A DNA stretch of 43,998 nucleotides from Campylobacterota bacterium (GCA_015494715.1 WGAT01000040.1:1-43998), one strand, 5' to 3'. Positions 32,385 through 40,563 are shown, numbered from the stretch's first letter. A program made the numbers and translations. The notes: generated by a model from the letters alone, not told the origin.

Positions 32385-33526
32385 GAGAGTCGATGCTTGT
32401 AATCGCAGTAGTCGAAGCGGCGCACGATCTCGAGCTGGCCATCTTTGTGGAGTATGGCCAAGGAGGGGAGTCTGATACCATTGAAGGTAGTATTTTTGAC
32501 AAAAGTGTAATGGATCATATCCTCAAAAATTATCTTTTGGCCAATCCGCAAAGGCTCGTCGAAGCTATAATCACCAATAATATCTCCTGCCAGGCAGCTG
32601 TTGCCTCCTAGGCGGTAGGTGTAGGGCTTTTGGCCGGGTTCAGCCGCACCTCTGAGCTGGGGGCGATAGGGCATGGCCAAGACATCTGGCATATGGGCTT
32701 CGGCGGAGGTGTCGAGGATGGCTATATCCATGCCGTTGTGGATTATATCCACCACGCTAGCGACCAGTACGCCCGTTTGCCAGCCCACCGCCTCACCGGG
32801 CTCTAGGTAGACCTCCACATCGTATCGCTTTTTGAAATCTCGGATCGTTTGGACGAGCAGCTCTTTGTCATATCCCTCTTTGGTGATGTGATGGCCGCCA
32901 CCGAAGTTGATCCACTTGCATTTTGGGATATATTTGCCAAATTTCTCCTCGAAAGCCTCCAGTACTTTGAGGAGACTCTTGGCACTCTCCTCACACAGGG
33001 CATGAAAGTGCAGCCCCTCGATCGCCTCGTCCCAGACAAACTCCTTTTTGGTGGTGCCAAGACGGCTATAGGCTCCGCATGGATTGTACAGATCCACAGG
33101 GGCTGCGGAATATTCGGGATTGACCCGTATTCCGATACTGGTAGCAGGATTGCTCTTGTGGACGATGGTTTTGTATCGTTGCAGCTGGCTGGGAGAGTTG
33201 AAAACGATATGGTCGCTCATCTTGGCTATCAGCTCGATCTCATCCTCTTTGAAGCCGGGGGAGTAGGTGTGCACCTCGCCTCCTAGCTCCTCAAAAGCCA
33301 ATTTCGCCTCCCACAGCCCACTGGCCGTAGCGCCATACAGATACTTTCGCACAAGTTCAAAGGTGCTCCACATGGCAAAACCTTTTAAGGCCACGAGTAT
33401 CTTGGCTCCGCTTTGGTGCTGCACATCATCTAAAATCTTTAGATTTCGCTCCAGCAACGCCTCTTCACACACATAGCAAGGCGTTGGAATCTGACCGAGC
33501 ACCTTTTCGATAGCGCTATTTGCCAC
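32381..33526 (-). CDS. nspC: carboxynorspermidine decarboxylase NspC
   Basis: 381 residues from GTG at 33526, six bases after AAAAGG; the ATG at 33568 lies deep in the upstream gene. This PLP enzyme of the alanine-racemase fold shows the Lys in ILVALKGFAMWS, the phosphate loop WINFGGGHHITKEG, LEPGEAVGW, HMPDVLAMPYRPQL and the late Cys in RLGGNSCLAGD. It decarboxylates carboxynorspermidine or carboxyspermidine, the final step of the non-SAM polyamine route. The partner dehydrogenase is two genes upstream in the same operon. Confidence 0.95.
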   Translation of the reverse strand: MANSAIEKVLGQIPTPCYVCEEALLERNLKILDDVQHQSGAKILVALKGFAMWSTFELVRKYLYGATASGLWEAKLAFEELGGEVHTYSPGFKEDEIELIAKMSDHIVFNSPSQLQRYKTIVHKSNPATSIGIRVNPEYSAAPVDLYNPCGAYSRLGTTKKEFVWDEAIEGLHFHALCEESAKSLLKVLEAFEEKFGKYIPKCKWINFGGGHHITKEGYDKELLVQTIRDFKKRYDVEVYLEPGEAVGWQTGVLVASVVDIIHNGMDIAILDTSAEAHMPDVLAMPYRPQLRGAAEPGQKPYTYRLGGNSCLAGDIIGDYSFDEPLRIGQKIIFEDMIHYTFVKNTTFNGIRLPSLAILHKDGQLEIVRRFDYCDYKHRLS

Positions 33527-34307
33527 CAAACACCTTTTGTAAAAGCTTGGTAGTACGAGCGGCCGCACTGGTGCGGATCGCCTTTTCTTCCTCCTCTATC
33601 ATCTTGTAGACGCCTTGCAAAGTTTTGTTGGTCACATAGGTGCTCAGATCCTTCGCCTCCTCTTGGCCCTGACCCATTCCAAGAGCGCTCAGAGCCATTT
33701 GGGCATACTTGTTGTCGGTGTACTGCTTGCCATATTTTTTGTAGTAGCTCATCATCGTCTGGTAATATTTGGTAACGTTTTGACTCTCCATATGCTTTTT
33801 GATGATAGGAGCGATTTTTTTGGCCAATTTCTGGCCGGCGTGGGTCTCGAAATATTTGGTAATGGCGTTTGGCTCTTTGCTCAGTATGAGCTTTTTAGCG
33901 TCTTTTACTTTCATCTGTTTGATGGTATCTATCAGTACTTCAGCCGTTTGGGGTACAGCCTCCTCCGCCGCTCGGTTCATAGAGAGCTCGAACTGATCCA
34001 CATATTTGCCCATTCCCGCTTTTTTTAGAGTCGAAGCAACCGCTTGGAGATTTTTAGGCAAGCCTATTTTAACGAGAGGATTTTTATAAAAGCCGTTCTC
34101 TTTGCCAAGAGTGGAGAGGGCCTTTTGGACGCCCAGCTCCAAAGCCTGCTTGATCGCGCTGCTGTTTTGGTCATTTTGTCTCTTTTGGTTTGCAACGCTC
34201 GAGCTTGCCCCCATACCATATTCTTTAGCCATTGAGCCCAAAGTATCCATCCAGCCCGCTTGGAGCGCTACGCTCAGCACCACGGCTAGGAGTATGAGTT
34301 TTTTCAT
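33516..34307 (-). CDS. DUF4197 exported protein
   Basis: 263 residues. Signal peptide MKKLILLAVVLSVALQAG. The mature part is helical with family features: SSAIKQALELGVQKAL, NPLVKIGLPKNL, FELSMNRAAEEAVPQ, and ETHAGQKLAKKIAPIIKK. DUF4197 proteins are periplasmic with no settled function. It starts in a 4-base overlap with the dehydrogenase stop and overlaps nspC by 11 bases, so it is firmly within a polyamine operon. Confidence 0.9.
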   Translation of the reverse strand: MKKLILLAVVLSVALQAGWMDTLGSMAKEYGMGASSSVANQKRQNDQNSSAIKQALELGVQKALSTLGKENGFYKNPLVKIGLPKNLQAVASTLKKAGMGKYVDQFELSMNRAAEEAVPQTAEVLIDTIKQMKVKDAKKLILSKEPNAITKYFETHAGQKLAKKIAPIIKKHMESQNVTKYYQTMMSYYKKYGKQYTDNKYAQMALSALGMGQGQEEAKDLSTYVTNKTLQGVYKMIEEEEKAIRTSAAARTTKLLQKVFGGK

Positions 34308-35518
34308 CTGACCTCCCTTGTTTCGTTTGGATCCATCTCTAGCACATGCCAGGGCAGTCCTTGGCGACCCAGTTCCTCCATAAATGGATCTGGATCAAAC
34401 TGCTCCATATTCCATACGCCCGGCTTGTGCCATTTGCGCTCTAGCATCATCTTGGCCCCTATCATCGCCGGCACGCCCGTGGTGTAGCTCACGCATTGGC
34501 TAAAGACCTCTTTATAAGCTTCTTGATGGTCGCAGATGTTGTAGATGTAGATTTTGCGTCGTTTGCCGTCCTTGATCCCTTCGCATACTACGCCGATGTT
34601 GGTTTTGCCTTTGGTTCTGGCTCCCAGACTCGCAGGATCGGGCAGCAAAGCCTTGACCACGTGCAGTGGTACCACTTTGCACCCATCCACTTCGATGGGA
34701 TCGATGCGGGTGAGGCCGATATTGTCTAGGACTTTTAGATGGGTGAGGTAGCTTTGGCTAAATGTCATCCAAAAGCGGATCCGCTTGAGCCCTTTGATAT
34801 GTTTGACTAGCGACTCCTCCTCTTCGTGGTAGAGCAGATAGCTATCTTTTGGTCCTATTTCTGGGTAATCCCACACCATCTTGATCTCCATAGGCTCCGT
34901 TTCTATCCACTTGCCATTTTCCCAGTATCTGCCTTTGGAGTTGACCTCACGGATGTTGATCTCTGGGTTGAAATTGGTAGCGAAAGGGTAGCCGTGATCT
35001 CCGGCGTTGCAGTCGAGGATATCGATATACTCGATGGTATCAAAGTAGTGCTTTTGGGCATAAGCTACAAAGACGTTGGTCACTCCCGGATCGAAACCAC
35101 TACCCAGCAGCCCCATGATGCCCCGCTCCCTAAAAGGCTCGTCCAGAGCCCACTGGGGTCCATACTCGAATTTGGCGGTATCTGGGTGCTCGTAGTTGGC
35201 CGTATCGAGATAGTCCACTTTGGTCTCCATACAGGCCTCCATGATGGAGAGGTCTTGGTAAGGCAGAGCTACATTGATTACTAGATCGGGCTTGACCAGA
35301 TGGATAAGGTCGATTAGCTCATTGACATTGTCCGCATCCACTCTCGCTACATCGATATCGCGATTCCACTTTTGCTTAATCTCCTCACGGATCTCTTCAC
35401 ATTTACTCAAAGTTCGGCTAGCGAGTGTGATGTGTTCGAAGGTATCTGGATTAAGAGCGCACTTGTGCGCCACCACACGACCCACGCCGCCAGCTCCTAT
35501 AATGAGGACTTTTCCCAT
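34304..35518 (-). CDS. carboxynorspermidine/carboxyspermidine dehydrogenase (saccharopine dehydrogenase family)
   Basis: 404 residues. NADPH site VLIIGAGGVGRVVAHKCA, then INVALPYQDLSIMEACMETKVDYLDTANYE, LLGSGFDPGVTNVFVAYA and TTGVPAMIGAKMML. This is the CANSDH type, which condenses aspartate semialdehyde with diaminopropane or putrescine. With nspC downstream it completes the polyamine route known from Vibrio and Campylobacter. The ATG follows AAAAAAGGATCGCC. It is the first gene of a four-gene operon. Confidence 0.93.
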   Translation of the reverse strand: MGKVLIIGAGGVGRVVAHKCALNPDTFEHITLASRTLSKCEEIREEIKQKWNRDIDVARVDADNVNELIDLIHLVKPDLVINVALPYQDLSIMEACMETKVDYLDTANYEHPDTAKFEYGPQWALDEPFRERGIMGLLGSGFDPGVTNVFVAYAQKHYFDTIEYIDILDCNAGDHGYPFATNFNPEINIREVNSKGRYWENGKWIETEPMEIKMVWDYPEIGPKDSYLLYHEEEESLVKHIKGLKRIRFWMTFSQSYLTHLKVLDNIGLTRIDPIEVDGCKVVPLHVVKALLPDPASLGARTKGKTNIGVVCEGIKDGKRRKIYIYNICDHQEAYKEVFSQCVSYTTGVPAMIGAKMMLERKWHKPGVWNMEQFDPDPFMEELGRQGLPWHVLEMDPNETREVR

Positions 35519-35538
35519 GGCGATCCTTTTTTCATTTG

Positions 35539-35544
35539 ATTATA
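35539..35544 (-). promoter_or_regulatory. -10 box of the polyamine operon
   Basis: TATAAT on the minus strand, 21 bases before the dehydrogenase start at 35518. It lies just after the stop of the 54-residue gene (35551), so the polyamine genes can be transcribed separately. No clear -35. Confidence 0.5.
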
Positions 35545-35550
35545 GCAAAG

Positions 35551-35715
35551 CTAGACATAAATATCGATATGGCCCTTTTTTGGTTTTTTGCGCCGTTTTT
35601 TGTACTCTTGCATGCGCTTCTTTTTACGGGGCTGCTGTTTCCATATTTTGACGATGGGGTGAGGCTCTATCGGTTTTAAAGGCATAGAGGCTTGAAGAGT
35701 CCAATCATCGCTCAT
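35551..35715 (-). CDS. small, highly basic protein (54 residues), unknown
   Basis: Found by reading the gap. The ATG at 35715 is preceded by AAAAAAAAGGAG, and the frame ends with TAG at 35551. The protein begins MSDDWTLQASMPLKPIEPHP and continues through a Lys/Arg-rich tract (KQQPRKKKRMQEYKKRRKKP) to HIDIYV. A perfect ribosome site and its own TATAAT make it a likely real gene. The basic tail suggests nucleic acid or ribosome contact. Family not recognised. Confidence 0.72.
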   Translation of the reverse strand: MSDDWTLQASMPLKPIEPHPIVKIWKQQPRKKKRMQEYKKRRKKPKKGHIDIYV

Positions 35716-35734
35716 AAAAACTCCTTTTTTTTAG

Positions 35735-35740
35735 ATTATA
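35735..35740 (-). promoter_or_regulatory. -10 box of the 54-residue protein gene
   Basis: TATAAT on the minus strand, 20 bases upstream of the ATG at 35715, with the ribosome site between. It sits directly downstream of the cytochrome gene stop at 35748. No clear -35. Confidence 0.55.
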
Positions 35741-35747
35741 ACAAGTT

Positions 35748-36182
35748 TTAATATTTTGATCGGAGTTTTTGCATACCAAGCAAAGGTCGCCTCGTTAGGT
35801 CTGGAAAATAGCCGGGTTTGCCTTTGCCTCCGTGGCTGTGGCAGCCTACGCAGTTGCCATAAAAGAGCGTTTTCCCCTCTTGCACCCACTCAGGATGGGA
35901 GGGCTTGAGGCCTTGGAGAGTAGTCAGGTAGGCCGCTATCTTTTCGGCATCCTGGGTAGATACGGTGCGGGCTGGCATCGGGCCACTAGGGTAGTGGAAG
36001 ATATTAGAGCCATTTTCTATCACATCAAAGATGTACTCCTCCACGCAGTTGGCACATTTGGGGGAGATGGAATGGGTCTGGTGTGGAGCGGCCGGCTGTG
36101 CAGGGGTGGTGGACTTTGGTTTGGCCAAATAGCCTATCAAAAAAAGGGCGATGGGCAAAAGCAGCAGCCAGATTTTTTTCAT
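35748..36182 (-). CDS. cytochrome c-type protein, one haem motif intact and one lost
   Basis: 144 residues from the ATG at 36182, with AAAGGAAAAAG before it. N-terminal membrane anchor (about 3-20), then a Pro/Ala linker. The second domain has a proper haem site, Cys111-Val-Gly-Cys-His115, with Met137 as possible axial ligand. The first half looks like an older cytochrome domain: CANCV at 43-47 keeps both Cys but lacks the His, while GPMPARTVSTQDAEKIAAYL is typical of the Met-ligand end. It is probably a periplasm-facing electron carrier that now holds a single haem. Confidence 0.8.
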   Translation of the reverse strand: MKKIWLLLLPIALFLIGYLAKPKSTTPAQPAAPHQTHSISPKCANCVEEYIFDVIENGSNIFHYPSGPMPARTVSTQDAEKIAAYLTTLQGLKPSHPEWVQEGKTLFYGNCVGCHSHGGKGKPGYFPDLTRRPLLGMQKLRSKY

Positions 36183-36204
36183 CTTTTTCCTTTGCAACTT
36201 AGGT

Positions 36205-36236
36205 AGTATATTTTTGTATCAAAAAAAGTATATAAT
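36205..36236. promoter_or_regulatory. divergent -10 boxes for the cytochrome and trxC genes
   Basis: Minus strand: TATACT at 36205-36210, 22 bases before the cytochrome start. Plus strand: TATAAT at 36231-36236, 21 bases before the trxC start at 36258. Both have good ribosome sites downstream. No clear -35 on either strand. Confidence 0.55.
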
Positions 36237-36257
36237 GACAAGAAAAAAGGAGAGAGA

Positions 36258-36692
36258 ATGGAAACGATTAATGTGGTATGCCCAAACTGCCTAAGCGTCA
36301 ATAGACTGCCCAAAAAGGAGCACTATACTAAGGCCAATTGCGGGAAGTGTGGTTACGATCTGCTCGATACCCATCCAGTGGAGCTCAATCCTAGTAATTT
36401 TGAAGCGATGATTACCAAAAACGACATTCCGGTCGTAGTGGACTTTTGGGCTCCTTGGTGCGGTCCGTGTCGGATGATGGCACCAAACTTTGAAGCGGCC
36501 GCAAGGGAATTTCCACTCAAAGCCAGATTTGCCAAGCTCAACACCGAAGAGTATCCGCAACTCGCACAGCCTTTTGGCATACGAGGGATTCCTACAATGA
36601 TAGCATTTTTACACGGAAGAGAACTCGACAGAATATCGGGGGCTTTATCCGCACCTCAGATCGTGCAGTGGGTGAGTCGATTTGCTAGATGA
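36258..36692 (+). CDS. trxC: thioredoxin 2-type protein with N-terminal zinc motif
   Basis: 144 residues. N-terminal zinc ribbon with two Cys pairs, CPNC (8-11) and CGKC (28-31), followed by a thioredoxin domain with the active site FWAPWCGPCRMMAP and the cis-Pro loop IRGIPTMIAF. TrxC-type thioredoxins reduce disulfides in the cytosol and are linked to oxidative and zinc stress. There is no signal peptide. The ATG follows AAAAAGGAGAGAGA. Confidence 0.93.
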   Translation: METINVVCPNCLSVNRLPKKEHYTKANCGKCGYDLLDTHPVELNPSNFEAMITKNDIPVVVDFWAPWCGPCRMMAPNFEAAAREFPLKARFAKLNTEEYPQLAQPFGIRGIPTMIAFLHGRELDRISGALSAPQIVQWVSRFAR

Positions 36693-36693
36693 T

Positions 36694-36715
36694 TTTGCGG
36701 CCTTAAGGCCGCAAA
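36694..36715. terminator. bidirectional terminator between trxC and the c553 gene
   Basis: A perfect 22-base palindrome: arms TTTGCGGCC and GGCCGCAAA around TTAA. It starts just after the trxC stop and ends 3 bases before the stop of the convergent cytochrome gene. The stem is GC-rich with A/T at both edges, as in two-way terminators. Confidence 0.8.
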
Positions 36716-36718
36716 TGG

Positions 36719-37018
36719 TTATTGTTTGGAGACGTAGTCTGCCAACGCTTCGATATCTGCGTCGCTAAGAGCCGCTACTTGGGCTTTCATCAATGCACCC
36801 ATTCCATAAACGTTTCGAGTGCCAGCTTTATAGCCTTTGAGAGCTTCTACCACTTTATCTTTTGGCCAACCTTTGATCACGGCAGATTTACCAAGGGCAT
36901 GTTTTTCACCGTGAGCGCCATGGCATCCGGCACATTTTTTGAAAAGTGTAGCTCCATCAGCCGCCATAAGAGTTACCGCAGTCGCTGCTGCAAGTGTTAA
37001 AACTGCTAGTCTTTTCAT
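36719..37018 (-). CDS. small periplasmic cytochrome c (c553 type)
   Basis: 99 residues from the ATG at 37018, with AAAGGAGG upstream. Signal peptide to about 21 (LAAATAVTLMAADG). The haem site is KKCAGCHGAHGE, and the Met ligand lies in NVYGMGALM, followed by the helix DADIEALADYVSKQ. It carries one haem and acts as a soluble electron shuttle in the periplasm. It follows the haem-less relative at 37043 by 24 bases and is probably in the same transcript. Confidence 0.92.
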   Translation of the reverse strand: MKRLAVLTLAAATAVTLMAADGATLFKKCAGCHGAHGEKHALGKSAVIKGWPKDKVVEALKGYKAGTRNVYGMGALMKAQVAALSDADIEALADYVSKQ

Positions 37019-37042
37019 TTTTACCTCCTTTATCAAGATTGA

Positions 37043-37366
37043 TTAACAGCTAGGTACGTTACCGCTGTCGCTTGCGTATTCGTATGCAAAATCATACACA
37101 TGTTTGAGTTGGCTCGCTTTAAGGTACCCTTTGTGGTATTTAGGACAGAGTTTTTGGATTTCGTCTTCAAACTTTCCGTTATCATAAATCTCTTCCCACT
37201 CATCTTGAGTATGCTTGGCCGCAAACTTTGCCCCGTTAAAACCACATACCTTTTTGAGTTTCTTTTGGTAGATTTTTTGTCCTTTGTTTGCATCCGCAAA
37301 AGCCGCAGTGCTTACAAAGCTCAGACCCAAAAGAGCTGTTAGAACGATCGTCGCGATTTTTTTCAT
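37043..37366 (-). CDS. cytochrome c-like exported protein without a haem motif
   Basis: 107 residues. Signal peptide to about 25 (FVSTAAFADA). The body follows the plan of a small cytochrome c (KGQKIYQKKLKKVCGFNGAKFAAKH ..., with a final helix), but at the place of CxxCH it reads CGFNG (41-45): the second Cys and the His are gone. Other Cys are at 74 and 107 and could make disulfides. It resembles proteins that are annotated as cytochrome C in other Campylobacterota despite having no haem site. The ribosome site is AAAGGAGGCGAA. Confidence 0.75.
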   Translation of the reverse strand: MKKIATIVLTALLGLSFVSTAAFADANKGQKIYQKKLKKVCGFNGAKFAAKHTQDEWEEIYDNGKFEDEIQKLCPKYHKGYLKASQLKHVYDFAYEYASDSGNVPSC

Positions 37367-37395
37367 TTCGCCTCCTTTGATGTTTTTGTATTCAA

Positions 37396-37401
37396 ATTAT
37401 A
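37396..37401 (-). promoter_or_regulatory. -10 box of the two-gene cytochrome operon
   Basis: TATAAT on the minus strand, 30 bases upstream of the start at 37366, inside an AT-rich stretch. No clear -35. Confidence 0.5.
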
Positions 37402-37466
37402 TATTCTTATTGTGAAGAGATTGTGAGTCAAAAAAATTTATGGAGAAGCGATTACCATCAATGTAG

Positions 37467-37472
37467 TATAAT
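37467..37472 (+). promoter_or_regulatory. -10 box of the moxR-bat operon
   Basis: TATAAT on the plus strand, 24 bases before the moxR ATG at 37496. No clear -35. The next six genes are tightly joined, so this is probably the promoter of the whole operon. Confidence 0.5.
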
Positions 37473-37495
37473 TACACAAAAATCCAGAGGTGGCG

Positions 37496-38443
37496 ATGCG
37501 ACAACTAATCACTGCTATCAAAGATGAAGTCAAAAAGGTCGTCGTCGGCCAAGAGCGAATGGTAGACGGGCTGATCGTAGGGCTTTTGTGCGATGGGCAT
37601 ATCCTCTTAGAGGGGGTGCCCGGTCTTGCGAAGACCACCACGGTCAACGCTTTGGCCAAAACGCTGGGTCTTGATTTTAAAAGGGTGCAGTTCACTCCCG
37701 ATCTGCTTCCTAGCGACATCATAGGCACCGAAATCTACGATCCGGCCAAAAACGAGTTCAAGATTAAACGAGGTCCGGTCTTTACCAATTTGCTGCTGGC
37801 CGATGAGATCAACCGAGCGCCTGCCAAAGTGCAGTCGGCACTGCTAGAAGTGATGCAAGAGCGCCAAGTTACCATCGGTGACGAAACCTTTATTATAGAA
37901 AAGCCTTTTTTGGTGATGGCGACCCAAAACCCTGTGGAGCAAGAGGGGGCGTACAATCTGCCAGAGGCCCAGCTTGACCGCTTTATGATGAAGATCGTGG
38001 TAGGCTACAATACCAAAGAGGAAGAGCTTGAGATCGCCAGACGTGTGGCCAACAACGCTTTTGGCAAGATCGAGCAAGTAGCAAGCAAAGAGGAGCTAGA
38101 AAAGCTCCAAGAAGAAGTACGCTCTATCCATATGGATCCCCAGATCGAAGAATACATCATCGATTTGATCTTTGCTACTCGAGAGCCTGAGCGCTACGGC
38201 CTCAAAGAGCTGCGCCCCTACATAGCCTTTGGAGCGAGTCCAAGGGCGAGTATCGATATGTTCAAGGCCTCAAAGGCGATCGCCTATATCAAAGGCAAGG
38301 ATCACGTGACCCCTTTGGAGGTGGCCTCCATCGCCAAGGAGATTTTGCGTCATCGCATAATTTTGAGCTACGAGGCCGAAGCCGAGGGGATATCGAGTGA
38401 TACTCTTATTGACAAAGTTTTGGAGAGTGTGCCGGTACCTTGA
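37496..38443 (+). CDS. moxR: MoxR-type AAA+ ATPase
   Basis: 315 residues from the ATG at 37496, five bases after AGAGG; a GTG two codons earlier is less likely. Walker A is GVPGLAKTT, Walker B LLADEINRAP, and the sensor ATQNPVEQEG; LRPYIAFGASPRASID lies near the end. MoxR ATPases act as chaperones together with VWA-domain proteins. Here those are BatA and BatB three to four genes downstream. Confidence 0.95.
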   Translation: MRQLITAIKDEVKKVVVGQERMVDGLIVGLLCDGHILLEGVPGLAKTTTVNALAKTLGLDFKRVQFTPDLLPSDIIGTEIYDPAKNEFKIKRGPVFTNLLLADEINRAPAKVQSALLEVMQERQVTIGDETFIIEKPFLVMATQNPVEQEGAYNLPEAQLDRFMMKIVVGYNTKEEELEIARRVANNAFGKIEQVASKEELEKLQEEVRSIHMDPQIEEYIIDLIFATREPERYGLKELRPYIAFGASPRASIDMFKASKAIAYIKGKDHVTPLEVASIAKEILRHRIILSYEAEAEGISSDTLIDKVLESVPVP

Positions 38444-39273
38444 TGGAAAAAAAACTCAAAAAACTCCTCATCAAAGCCAGAAAACAGGTCTTTAGCGAGA
38501 TTCCGGGCAACAACCCAAGCCTCTTTAAAGGAGAAGGGTTCGATTTTGTGGAGCTTCGGGAGTATCAGCCAGGAGATGATGTCAAAAAGATAGACTGGCT
38601 GGTCACGGCCAAGCTGCAAAAGCCGTATGTGAAGCTCTATCGGGAGGAGCGAGAGCTCAATGTGGTGGTAGCTTTGATGCTAAACGGCAGTACCTACTTT
38701 GGCACGAAGCGCTTCAAGTATGAGGTAATGGCCGAGATCGGGGCGCTGCTTGGATATGCGGCCATCAAAAATCAGGACAACTTTAGCGCTTTGCTCTATG
38801 CCGATAGGGAGTATGAGTGGATCAGGCCCACAAAGCATCTCCAAGCCGTCCACCGCTTGGCCCAAAGCGTGCTGGGTTTCTCCCCCCTTGGCAAAAGGGC
38901 CGATTTTGAAGGACTTGCCAAACGGCTCTTTCAGATCAAAAGAAAATCGATCATTTTTATAGTGAGCGATTTTTTAGAGGCGTTCGATTTTAAAGTATTG
39001 GCCAAAAAGCACGAGATCGTAGCCATCGTAGTGCGGGATCGTTTTGAAGAGTCTCCCGAGCCTATCGGTTTTATCAATCTGCTCGACCCAGAGACAAAGG
39101 AGAGTTTGACGGTGGATCTGGAGGGCTCGACCCTCAAAGCCTATAAAAAAGAGATCAAACGGCTCGATCACCGGATGTATGAGCAGTTTCGCAAAAGCGC
39201 CATCCGCTTTACCAAAATCTACACCCACGACGAGCCTTTTGTGAAGCTTTTGAAACTTTTTGGACAGCGATGA
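38443..39273 (+). CDS. DUF58 protein of the bat operon
   Basis: 276 residues from the ATG at 38443, sharing one base with the moxR stop (TGATG). The DUF58 signature is FVELREYQPGDDVKKIDW. A VWA-like fold follows (VVVALMLNGSTYFG, RKSIIFIVSDFLEAF) without a complete metal-binding DxSxS. Such proteins always accompany MoxR and are thought to join the chaperone complex. Confidence 0.93.
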   Translation: MEKKLKKLLIKARKQVFSEIPGNNPSLFKGEGFDFVELREYQPGDDVKKIDWLVTAKLQKPYVKLYREERELNVVVALMLNGSTYFGTKRFKYEVMAEIGALLGYAAIKNQDNFSALLYADREYEWIRPTKHLQAVHRLAQSVLGFSPLGKRADFEGLAKRLFQIKRKSIIFIVSDFLEAFDFKVLAKKHEIVAIVVRDRFEESPEPIGFINLLDPETKESLTVDLEGSTLKAYKKEIKRLDHRMYEQFRKSAIRFTKIYTHDEPFVKLLKLFGQR

Positions 39274-39653
39274 TGGAGAAGCTTAAAAGTATCAAACCGC
39301 TTGTCGATATTCCAGATTACAGCTTTTATCTTTATCTGCTTTTTATCCTCGTAGCCACGACGCTGGCGGCGGTGCTGGTCTATTTGCTGCTTCGAGTGAT
39401 GTCTCGAAAAAAGACCAACAAAAAAGAGGAGATAAAAAAGCGGCTGCGCGCGCTGGATTTGGAGGATGCGAAAAAAGTGGCTTATGAAATGACTCGGTAT
39501 GGACGCTATCTTGTAAGCGACGAGAGCAGGGCGAGGCTCTATGAGGATCTGGTCAAAAAGCTTACCCCCTACAAATATAAAAAAGAGGTCCCGCCTCTGA
39601 GCGAGGAGTTAAAAAAAGAGATCAAACTCTTTTTACGGGTGCATGATGAGTAG
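39270..39653 (+). CDS. single-pass membrane protein of the bat operon
   Basis: 127 residues. One membrane helix at about 20-43 (YLYLLFILVATTLAAVLVYLLL), then a charged, helical cytosolic part (KKEEIKKRLRALDLEDAKKVAYEM). It has the position and size of the DUF4381-like gene of other bat operons, but the motif match is weak. It overlaps both neighbours (4 and 11 bases). Confidence 0.75.
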   Translation: MMEKLKSIKPLVDIPDYSFYLYLLFILVATTLAAVLVYLLLRVMSRKKTNKKEEIKKRLRALDLEDAKKVAYEMTRYGRYLVSDESRARLYEDLVKKLTPYKYKKEVPPLSEELKKEIKLFLRVHDE

Positions 39654-40563
39654 TTTTGCTTTTGAGCGGCCGTGGGTATTGGTGCTTATTGTCGTGGCGA
39701 TCGTATGTCTGATACGGTGTCGGGCCAAAGAGAGCGCTTTGATCTTTCCTCATCTTGGGATTTTAAAAAAGAGCGTGGGTAAAAAGGCTTTTTTGCCAGA
39801 ATTTTTAAAAGCTGTTGCCATCATCGGTACCATCGCAGCTTTAGCTGGGCCCGTAGCGATCGACAAGAGTGTGGAGATCAAGAAAAAGGGGTACGATATC
39901 GTCCTAGCCATCGATGCGAGCGGCTCGATGGCGGAGCGGGGCTTTGATAGACAAAATCCGGCCCTTAGGAAATTTGACGTGGTGCGGGAGCTGGTCAAAG
40001 ACTTTATCAAAAAGCGCACCAACGACAATATCGGCGTAGTGATCTTTGGCTCTTTTGCCTATATCGCTTCGCCCCTTACTTTCAACAAAAAGGTGGTGGC
40101 AAAGCTGCTCGATTATCTCGATATCGGAATAGCCGGTCAAAAGACGGCGATTTCGGACGCTTTGATAGAGAGCGTCAATATGCTCAAGCACTCCCAGGCC
40201 AAATCCAAAGTGATCGTTTTGCTCACCGACGGCATCGATACGGCGAGCCGCACGCCCGTGGACGTGGCGCTCAAGATGGCCAAAAAGTATGGGGTGCGCA
40301 TCTATACCATCGGTATCGGGGATCGCAGAGGCATAGACGAGGCCTATTTGCGCTACATCGCCCAAAAAAGCGGCGGACACTACTTTTACGCCAAAGATGC
40401 GATGGATCTTAAGAGGGTCTATGCCACTATCGACAAACTTGAAAAGAGCCAGATCAAAGCGGGGGATTTCGTCAAAAAAGAGCAGCTCTACCCGTATGTG
40501 CTTTTCGTGGCGATCCTGGCGCTTTTAGGATATATCTACATCTACTCCAAACGGGGGTTTTGA
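39643..40563 (+). CDS. batA: BatA, membrane protein with VWA domain
   Basis: 306 residues. Two N-terminal membrane helices (about 8-22 and 50-70), a VWA domain with an intact metal site (LAIDASGSMAE, and VLLTDGIDTAS), and a C-terminal helix (YVLFVAILALLGYIYIY). BatA forms periplasmic-facing complexes with BatB/C; Bat genes were named for aerotolerance in Bacteroides. The exact process is unsettled. The next gene starts at the shared TGATG. Confidence 0.92.
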   Translation: MMSSFAFERPWVLVLIVVAIVCLIRCRAKESALIFPHLGILKKSVGKKAFLPEFLKAVAIIGTIAALAGPVAIDKSVEIKKKGYDIVLAIDASGSMAERGFDRQNPALRKFDVVRELVKDFIKKRTNDNIGVVIFGSFAYIASPLTFNKKVVAKLLDYLDIGIAGQKTAISDALIESVNMLKHSQAKSKVIVLLTDGIDTASRTPVDVALKMAKKYGVRIYTIGIGDRRGIDEAYLRYIAQKSGGHYFYAKDAMDLKRVYATIDKLEKSQIKAGDFVKKEQLYPYVLFVAILALLGYIYIYSKRGF

